NCBI GenBank assembly: GCA_026197095.1
Contig: JAPHTF010000026.1
Coordinates: 1 to 45,698 of the forward strand
DNA: 45,698 bases
Origin: Gammaproteobacteria bacterium
GTDB taxonomy: Bacteria; Pseudomonadota; Gammaproteobacteria; UBA6429; Thiohalophilaceae
Direction of reading: 5' to 3'
Shown: in pieces, positions 41,046 through 45,698 of the stretch
Layout of the letters: each line of letters starts with the position of its first letter
How positions within the stretch are numbered: the stretch's first letter is position 1
Program-made: the position numbers and the translations under genes
Notes under the pieces: generated by a model
The model's input: the letters and a program-made list of their open reading frames with translations, nothing else
Told to the model about the DNA's origin: nothing
The model's database searches: none

Positions 41046-41076
41046 AAAAAAGACGGCTTATGGCCGTCTTTTTTTG
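41046..41076. terminator. Terminator after htpG, probably bidirectional
   Basis: AGACGGC (41051-41057) pairs with GCCGTCT (41063-41069), with an A-run before and a T-run after. It also lies downstream of the convergent unknown gene at 41095. Confidence 0.92.
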
Positions 41077-41094
41077 TTATAGATATAATGAAAT

Positions 41095-41682
41095 TTAGTT
41101 TAGTGTATGTGGCTGGTAGGTATTAATTTTCGCACTGTATTCGAAAGCTTTCACGGGATAATTTCTTGGTAAGGTCGAAACAATCATTTCTAATTCTTTA
41201 CGTTGTTCCGCGGATACTTCCGGTCCCGTAAGTAGTGAGTCTAAATCAGTATTGGTATGGAGTGTATGAGATTCCACTTTGTCACTTAATTTGATCTGCC
41301 CATTACGTCTTTTTACTGCGTATTGCGTCACTTTTTGTAAGCCGTGATGATCGGCATGTAAGAAAACCAGACCATCTTTAGCATCTTTATCTTCATTTGG
41401 ATTTACCCCGGCTTTTGATGGAATAAGCGTCTCACTTGCAAAAATATAACGTTCAACATTATTGAGTAACATAAGTGCACGAACCATATTAATTTTATTC
41501 TCAATCTCTAACTGGTCTGTCATAAAATACAGAATTAAAATCTGTTTGTAGTCATTAGTTTCACAGAGAAAGGTCATAGGCATAACGTTATCATTGAGTA
41601 ACAATGTATGCACAGTATCAATGGCATGCTCTTCAAAGACATCATGATTTTGCAGGTCAACAACAGAATCAGCGTACGACAT
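41095..41682 (-). CDS. Unrecognised 195-residue cytoplasmic protein
   Basis: I do not recognise this protein. It has no signal peptide or membrane helix, is acidic in its N-terminal half (SYADSVVDLQNHDVFEEHAID), and mixes hydrophobic stretches (YKQILILYFMTDQ, INMVRALMLLNNVERYIFASE) with a His-rich turn (FLHADHHGLQK). Reading-frame length, ATG start and position between the htpG terminator and an upstream spacer support a real, probably monocistronic gene. No function is suggested by its neighbours. Confidence 0.7.
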   Translation of the reverse strand: MSYADSVVDLQNHDVFEEHAIDTVHTLLLNDNVMPMTFLCETNDYKQILILYFMTDQLEIENKINMVRALMLLNNVERYIFASETLIPSKAGVNPNEDKDAKDGLVFLHADHHGLQKVTQYAVKRRNGQIKLSDKVESHTLHTNTDLDSLLTGPEVSAEQRKELEMIVSTLPRNYPVKAFEYSAKINTYQPHTLN

Positions 41683-41920
41683 TCAACTATTCCTCATTAG
41701 TCATTAAGTATTATTAGTATGGTCGGACAATTATTGCTTTGCTTGAATTTTAGATAGCTTAATTATTTCATCTAAAAGGGAAAAGCGCGGGTAGAAGAAA
41801 CACTGACAAGGAATTATTCTTCTATCTTATTGATTTTTCAGTGATTAATGCGGTTATAATTTATCGCTTCTAAAATAAATTGCAATGTAATAAATTGTAA
41901 ATATTTTGTTTTTACCCGCT

Positions 41921-41934
41921 GGTATACTCCCTAA
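41921..41934 (+). promoter_or_regulatory. Extended -10 promoter placing transcription start at the glycosyltransferase ATG
   Basis: TGGTATACT includes an extended -10 (TG-N-TATACT, hexamer 41923-41928). The ATG at 41935 is only six bases later, and no ribosome site precedes it, so a leaderless mRNA is plausible. Confidence 0.45.
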
Positions 41935-43182
41935 ATGAAAAAGTTGCTTATCATTGGCTATGTCTGGCCTGAACCAAACTCATCCGCGGCAGGCAGTCGG
42001 ATGATACAGCTAATTCACATCTTTCAAAAACAAGATTATTCCGTTACCTATGCATCACCGGCAGTTATTAGTGAACATATGATTAACCTTGAAGATCTTG
42101 GTATAGATAAAGTCTCGATTGAGCTAAATAACAGTAGTTTTGATGACTATGTTAAAAGGTTAAATCCAGATGTTGTTTTATTTGATCGTTTTATGATGGA
42201 AGAACAGTTTTCATGGCGAGTCGAAAAGCAATGCCCCTCCGCATTACGTTTACTTGAAACAGTCGATCTACATTGTTTAAGATATGCTCGTCAACTGGCG
42301 GTGAAAAATGGCAAAGATGCTTTCAATATCACAAATCTTGATTTTATAAATGATATTGCGCTTCGCGAAGTGGCCAGTATATTACGTTGTGATTTAAGTA
42401 TATTAATCTCTGAGTATGAAGTTGACGTTTTAAAGACTATTTATCATGTAAATGAAGAGATATTACTTTATTTACCATTTATGTATGAGGCTATAGATTA
42501 TGATGAAGCTATTAAAAAACGGCCAGCTTTCCCGGAGAGAGAAAATTTTGTCACTATTGGTAATTTTCGACATGAACCCAATTGGGATTCAGTTTTATAT
42601 TTGAAAAATGTAATTTGGCCACGGGTTAAAGCTAAATTAAAACATTCTGAGTTGCATATTTATGGTTCATATCCACCTAAAAAAGCCCAGGAATTAAATA
42701 ATCCAAAGCAAGGGTTTTATGTTAAAGGCTGGGCGGCTAATGTACTTGATACTTTAAGTCAGTATCGAATATGTTTATCTCCGCTACGCTTTGGTGCAGG
42801 AATGAAAGGTAAGCTGGCCGATGCCATGTTAAGTGGCACACCAAGCGTGACGACATCTATTGGGGCAGAATCCATGTTTGCTGAGTTTAACTGGCCTGGA
42901 ATTATTGCTGATGAGCCCTCCGCAATAGCTGAAGCCGCTGTAGATTTATATAATAATCAAAAAAAATGGCAGCAATGTCAACGAAATGGAATTTCAATTG
43001 TTAATAGTGTTTTTTCGAAAAAGAAAAATGAAGAAAAATTTGTTAAAAAGTTAGAAGCGGTTATCACATCGCTTGAAAAAAATCGGCGCAACAATTTTAC
43101 TGGAATGATGTTAAGACATCATACAATGAAAAGCGCTATGTATATGTCTCAATGGATAGAAGAAAAAAACAAATTTAAATAA
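41935..43182 (+). CDS. GT-B fold glycosyltransferase
   Basis: The 415-residue protein starts MKKLLIIGYVWPEPNSSAAG, like the N-terminal Rossmann domain of GT4-type enzymes. The C-terminal half has the sugar-nucleotide region: FVTIGNFRHEPNWDSV, LHIYGSYPPKK, VKGWAANVLDTL, and SPLRFGAGMKGKLADAMLSG TPSV with the usual acidic/Gly pattern. Donor and acceptor are unknown. No other polysaccharide genes are nearby, so this is an isolated gene. The tail after residue 385 is basic. Confidence 0.82.
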   Translation: MKKLLIIGYVWPEPNSSAAGSRMIQLIHIFQKQDYSVTYASPAVISEHMINLEDLGIDKVSIELNNSSFDDYVKRLNPDVVLFDRFMMEEQFSWRVEKQCPSALRLLETVDLHCLRYARQLAVKNGKDAFNITNLDFINDIALREVASILRCDLSILISEYEVDVLKTIYHVNEEILLYLPFMYEAIDYDEAIKKRPAFPERENFVTIGNFRHEPNWDSVLYLKNVIWPRVKAKLKHSELHIYGSYPPKKAQELNNPKQGFYVKGWAANVLDTLSQYRICLSPLRFGAGMKGKLADAMLSGTPSVTTSIGAESMFAEFNWPGIIADEPSAIAEAAVDLYNNQKKWQQCQRNGISIVNSVFSKKKNEEKFVKKLEAVITSLEKNRRNNFTGMMLRHHTMKSAMYMSQWIEEKNKFK

Positions 43183-43207
43183 TGAGTAAATACTAGACGA
43201 GTAGATA

Positions 43208-43544
43208 ATGGCTGAGTTATTAAAAGATATTCAGAATAAAAGGTTAATTACCAAGTTGTCGTCTGAAATACAAAATACTTAGCATGGCTTTAATGTAAAT
43301 AAATTTATTAACATAACTCTTGATAAAGACTGGAAAATTAAAAATTAAAAATTAAAAATTAAAAATTAAGTATGCCGTTTATTTTTTTCGCAAATATCAT
43401 AAAACGAATCGAAAAGTATTCAAGATTTCAGAAAATGACTACAAAGAAGATAAACTTAAAATAACAAAGCGGCATTCATTTCATAAAATATCAAGCCAGC
43501 AGTGCTATCCGGGAAAGCACAGTATTGCCATTATTAGTGATTAA
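43208..43544 (+). pseudogene. Remnant of an AlkC-like DNA alkylation repair gene
   Basis: One frame from ATG 43208 reads MAELLKDIQNKRLITKLSSE, then a TAG at 43280-43282, then HGFNVNKFINITLDKDWKIK up to the heptamer repeat. A second frame then reads YAVYFFRKYHK, KVFKISENDYKEDKLKITK, and HSFHKISSQQCYPGKHSIAI, ending at TAA 43542-43544. The first part resembles the N-terminus and the second the C-terminus of AlkC-type alkylation repair proteins (COG4335), which are about 360 residues; some 250 central codons are missing. The family call is from memory of the motifs. The two pieces meet at the AAAAATT repeat. Confidence 0.65.
43334..43367 (+). repeat. AAAAATT tandem repeat, five copies
   Basis: The first unit lacks one A (AAAATT), then four perfect AAAAATT units follow, ending before AAG. 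Removing four units (28 bp) gives TGG AAA ATT AAG TAT, which joins the two reading frames of the alkC-like remnant exactly. Confidence 0.95.
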
Positions 43545-43559
43545 AATAGTGCTAAGTAC

Positions 43560-44384
43560 TTAACCTAGATAATAATTGTATGTATCTTTAGTTACCGCGA
43601 TATTTTCTAAAATTATCGTTCTAACTTCCTTGAGAGAATGCCCGGATTCTTTAGCAATTTTTTCTGCTATCGAATCAAAATTAAAATCTTTGTTGATTAT
43701 TTGCTCAGCGATTAAATTTCCATATGAAATGCACTTTATATTGATATCATTAGAAGAGGGTTGAGCTAAAGCTCTTTTGAGTAAACTTGATAATTTCCAT
43801 TCGGAAACTAATCCAAGACTTAACTCGCGAAAGGTAATACCTAATATATCTTTTTCAGACTCTTCATGCTTTACACCACTTTTATTTAAGAGGTCAGAAA
43901 TTAATCTTCCAGACTTTCCACTTAAACTCCAAAAAGCTATTTCTCCAATATTGAAGAGCAATGTTGAGATATAAACCATATCGGGATCAGTAAAGTTATA
44001 TAACTCTGCGATTGTCCGAGCCTGTATGGCTGCATGGTATGATTTTATCGTTATAGTGTAGACATGACTGCGTGTTTTCTTATCAACAATGGAATCAAGA
44101 ATTGATAATGTGAGGCAAATCTCTGTTATTTTTTTAAAACCAATCAGTAATACGATGCGACGGATATTTGTAAATTCAGTATTGAAGCGATTGTAGTATG
44201 GACTGTTCGCTATTCTTATCACGCGAGACGTTAATGCTGCATCCTGAACAATCGTGTCTGCAAGTTGTTTGCTGGATGATTTTTCATCCATTGATAAATT
44301 TAATACAGACTGAATGGTCTCATTGAATACCGGTATTGATTGAGTACCAATGTATTTAACCCAGTTTTTAAGATCCGATGCCAT
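43560..44384 (-). CDS. HDOD domain protein
   Basis: HDOD proteins are catalytically inactive relatives of HD phosphohydrolases and act in signalling or regulation. The sequence WVKYIGTQSIPVFNETIQSVL, IVQDAALTSRVIRIANSPYYN, and IRRIVLLIGFKKITEICL is the classic HDOD start; the metal-binding HD pair is absent. No other domain follows in the 274 residues. The frame extends to 44465, but Met28 (44384) gives the usual N-terminus and has an AGG nine bases upstream; the extra 27 residues look like untranslated sequence. Confidence 0.85.
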   Translation of the reverse strand: MASDLKNWVKYIGTQSIPVFNETIQSVLNLSMDEKSSSKQLADTIVQDAALTSRVIRIANSPYYNRFNTEFTNIRRIVLLIGFKKITEICLTLSILDSIVDKKTRSHVYTITIKSYHAAIQARTIAELYNFTDPDMVYISTLLFNIGEIAFWSLSGKSGRLISDLLNKSGVKHEESEKDILGITFRELSLGLVSEWKLSSLLKRALAQPSSNDINIKCISYGNLIAEQIINKDFNFDSIAEKIAKESGHSLKEVRTIILENIAVTKDTYNYYLG

Positions 44385-44509
44385 GTTTTTGTGCCTGCAA
44401 AATATATACTGAAGTTTATGGCGTAATACTGGGGTTAACCATGAGAAGATTGTGAGTGAGATCACAAAGTTACTCTATTAGTGTGTGATTAAAACCACAT
44501 GAGTAAGGG

Positions 44510-45310
44510 TTATTTCTGAATGATATAGATGTCGTAGCGTGTTTTTTTACTTTCCACTTTGTAAGTAGGCACAAGTTCAGACAGGTTTTCAGTACCTTTA
44601 GGGCGCTTAACTACAACGCGTTTTTTTGCAACTTTTAGTGCAATATCCAGTAGTGTTTGCGTGTCTTCATCTTGGCCTAAAAGTGTTTGTAATAATTGCA
44701 TATTTTTTTTAACAGAAGCAGATTTTTTTCTCTCGGGATACATCGGATCTAGATAGATAACATCAGGATAGATAACATCAGGATTTGTTTCTTGTTGTTT
44801 TAAAAGTGCAGTTAAATAATCAATACTGCTTTGTTCGATTAAATTAAATCCCGTATCTAAAATAGATTGAAAATGATCATCTTCTTTTGCGCGATGTATC
44901 GCATCACGTATTAGCTCAACGATAATCGGAGAACGTTCCAGTAATGTAAGCGGGCAGCCTAAACAAGCAAGTACATAAGCATCTTTTGCCAGTCCTGCCG
45001 TTGCATCCAAAACTGATGGTGGTTCACTACCTTGTTTTAAACCAATGGCCTTGGCAATGCTTTGACCTTTTCCTCCGCCGTATTGTTGACGATGAGCTAA
45101 TTCTCCGGAAATAAAGTCAATATGAATAGCTATATTTTTTTTAACGTCTCTGAGTTCGACGAAATTATCCGAGTAGTTAAGGGTTAAAGTGCTATTCGTT
45201 TCTTTGTAAGGATGGCAGGTAAGATGTTTGTCTGCAGCAAAATTTTCAGCTGCCTCTTTTTGGCTTACTGATGTATATGAGACGGTAATGGGCTTATTTG
45301 ATAAATTCAT
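44510..45310 (-). CDS. rsmJ: 16S rRNA m2G1516 methyltransferase RsmJ
   Basis: RsmJ (YhiQ) methylates N2 of G1516 in 16S rRNA with SAM. The 266 residues have the SAM motif SVLDATAGLAKDAYVLACLG (starting near 99), LLERSPIIVELI, and the catalytic-site motif LDPMYPERKKSA (187-198). Just before that motif PDVIY is repeated (177-181, 182-186) through a 15-bp tandem duplication, adding five residues to strand 4. The frame is intact. Confidence 0.92.
   Translation of the reverse strand: MNLSNKPITVSYTSVSQKEAAENFAADKHLTCHPYKETNSTLTLNYSDNFVELRDVKKNIAIHIDFISGELAHRQQYGGGKGQSIAKAIGLKQGSEPPSVLDATAGLAKDAYVLACLGCPLTLLERSPIIVELIRDAIHRAKEDDHFQSILDTGFNLIEQSSIDYLTALLKQQETNPDVIYPDVIYLDPMYPERKKSASVKKNMQLLQTLLGQDEDTQTLLDIALKVAKKRVVVKRPKGTENLSELVPTYKVESKKTRYDIYIIQK
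44755..44784. repeat. 15-bp in-frame tandem duplication inside rsmJ
   Basis: AGATAACATCAGGAT is present twice without mismatch. Lack of divergence suggests a recent event. Confidence 0.95.
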
Positions 45311-45343
45311 TGCTAAAATAAATGTATAAATATTGTATGGGGT

Positions 45344-45375
45344 AAAAAAAAGAAGGTGTTTTAAACACCTTCTTA
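45344..45375 (-). terminator. Rho-independent terminator of the DEAD-box helicase gene
   Basis: AGAAGGTGTTT (45351-45361) pairs with AAACACCTTCT (45363-45373); on the minus strand it is followed by a run of eight T. It separates the helicase gene from rsmJ. Confidence 0.9.
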
Positions 45376-45407
45376 GCTAATATAAATTTTAAAATTCATA
45401 TTTTAGT

Positions 45408-45698
45408 TTAATCAGTTTTTTTTCGACGCGGTTTATGTGCTGGAGATTTCCTTCTTTTATCCGATGGTTTTTTGCGATCAGAATTTTCGCTGCGAGGTTT
45501 AGCCTTCAGGGTCTCACGTTTTTTAGTAACGGATTCCTCACCGAAAACTGAAATATTCAGTTTTTGCCCGGCAACACGAACACTCTTTAAATCCATGAAA
45601 ATATCTTTTGGCATACCTTCAGGTAAATCGATGGTACTGTAATCATCGTTAATCTGGATACGCCCCATGTGTTTGCTATCAATGCCGGCTTCATTAGC
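45408..45698 (-). CDS. DEAD-box RNA helicase, C-terminal fragment (DbpA/DeaD type)
   Basis: Only the last 96 codons are in the window; the frame continues past the right edge (ANEAGIDSKH precedes the first Met at 45668). The piece is the DbpA-type RNA-binding domain: HMGRIQINDDYSTIDLPEGM, then IFMDLKSVRVAGQKLNIS, followed by a basic tail rich in Lys/Arg/Ser/Pro (KKPSDKRRKSPAHKPRRKK). Such helicases act in ribosome assembly and cold adaptation. The exact paralogue cannot be told from the tail. Confidence 0.88.
   Translation of the reverse strand, partial: ANEAGIDSKHMGRIQINDDYSTIDLPEGMPKDIFMDLKSVRVAGQKLNISVFGEESVTKKRETLKAKPRSENSDRKKPSDKRRKSPAHKPRRKKTD

Noticed and set aside
43334-43367. Phase-variable contingency repeat in an active gene
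   Set aside because: Any frame crossing three or more AAAAATT units meets TAA, the remnant also has a TAG and lacks its centre, so switching repeat number could not restore a full AlkC.

Overview
The window looks like a chromosomal segment of an AT-rich, free-living gammaproteobacterium. The evidence is the dapA-bamC-purC order familiar from enterobacteria, the EF-P lysylation genes (epmA/epmB), BamC, RsmJ, PpsR and a FimX-type pilus regulator. From memory, part of the order (parE, parC, fimX and its partner, psd, a RhdA-type sulfurtransferase) resembles one neighbourhood of the Pseudomonas aeruginosa chromosome, spread out here by other genes. I cannot name the genus. There are no rRNA or tRNA genes, CRISPR arrays, prophage or intact insertion sequences; most genes are housekeeping or signalling genes.

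Layout. 1-7.2 kb: end of a PerM-type transporter; a minus-strand bcp-phoH pair; an orphan GalT-like nucleotidylyltransferase; then dapA-bamC-metallo-beta-lactamase-purC closed by a terminator. 7.3-13.8 kb: a chemoreceptor, then parE and parC (topoisomerase IV). 13.8-23.0 kb: class III adenylate cyclase plus lipoprotein operon, htpX, a DUF1015 gene, a FimX-like degenerate GGDEF/EAL protein and a large protein with a PilZ-like C-terminal part. 23.3-28.4 kb: epmB diverging from efp-epmA, psd, and a SCO-PCuAC copper-delivery pair. 28.4-31.8 kb: a 790-bp gene-poor stretch with palindromes, a LexA-like protein without its DNA-binding head, a RhdA-like sulfurtransferase and a serine/alanine-glyoxylate aminotransferase. 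32.0-41.0 kb: a diguanylate cyclase, a heme-motif hybrid histidine kinase, ppsA diverging from its regulator ppsR, and htpG behind a heat-shock-type promoter. 41.1-45.7 kb: an unknown protein, a glycosyltransferase, a wrecked alkC-like gene, an HDOD protein, rsmJ and the end of a DEAD-box helicase gene.

Functional themes. Second-messenger signalling is prominent: FimX-like and PilZ-like proteins next to each other, an active-type GGDEF enzyme, an adenylate cyclase, a chemoreceptor, an HDOD protein and a hybrid kinase. Several genes form self-contained modules: EF-P with EpmA and EpmB, PpsA with PpsR, SCO with PCuAC, ParE with ParC.

The most notable observations are a headless LexA-like S24 protein whose own promoter overlaps a near GAAC-N4-GTTC palindrome; an alkC-like remnant in which N- and C-terminal coding pieces meet at an expanded AAAAATT tandem repeat; the FimX-like/PilZ-like pair, both lacking canonical residues; a palindrome lying exactly inside a 19-bp promoter spacer before parE; and several families of imperfect palindromes between genes. 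I did not find a clearly new multi-gene defence or mobile system.
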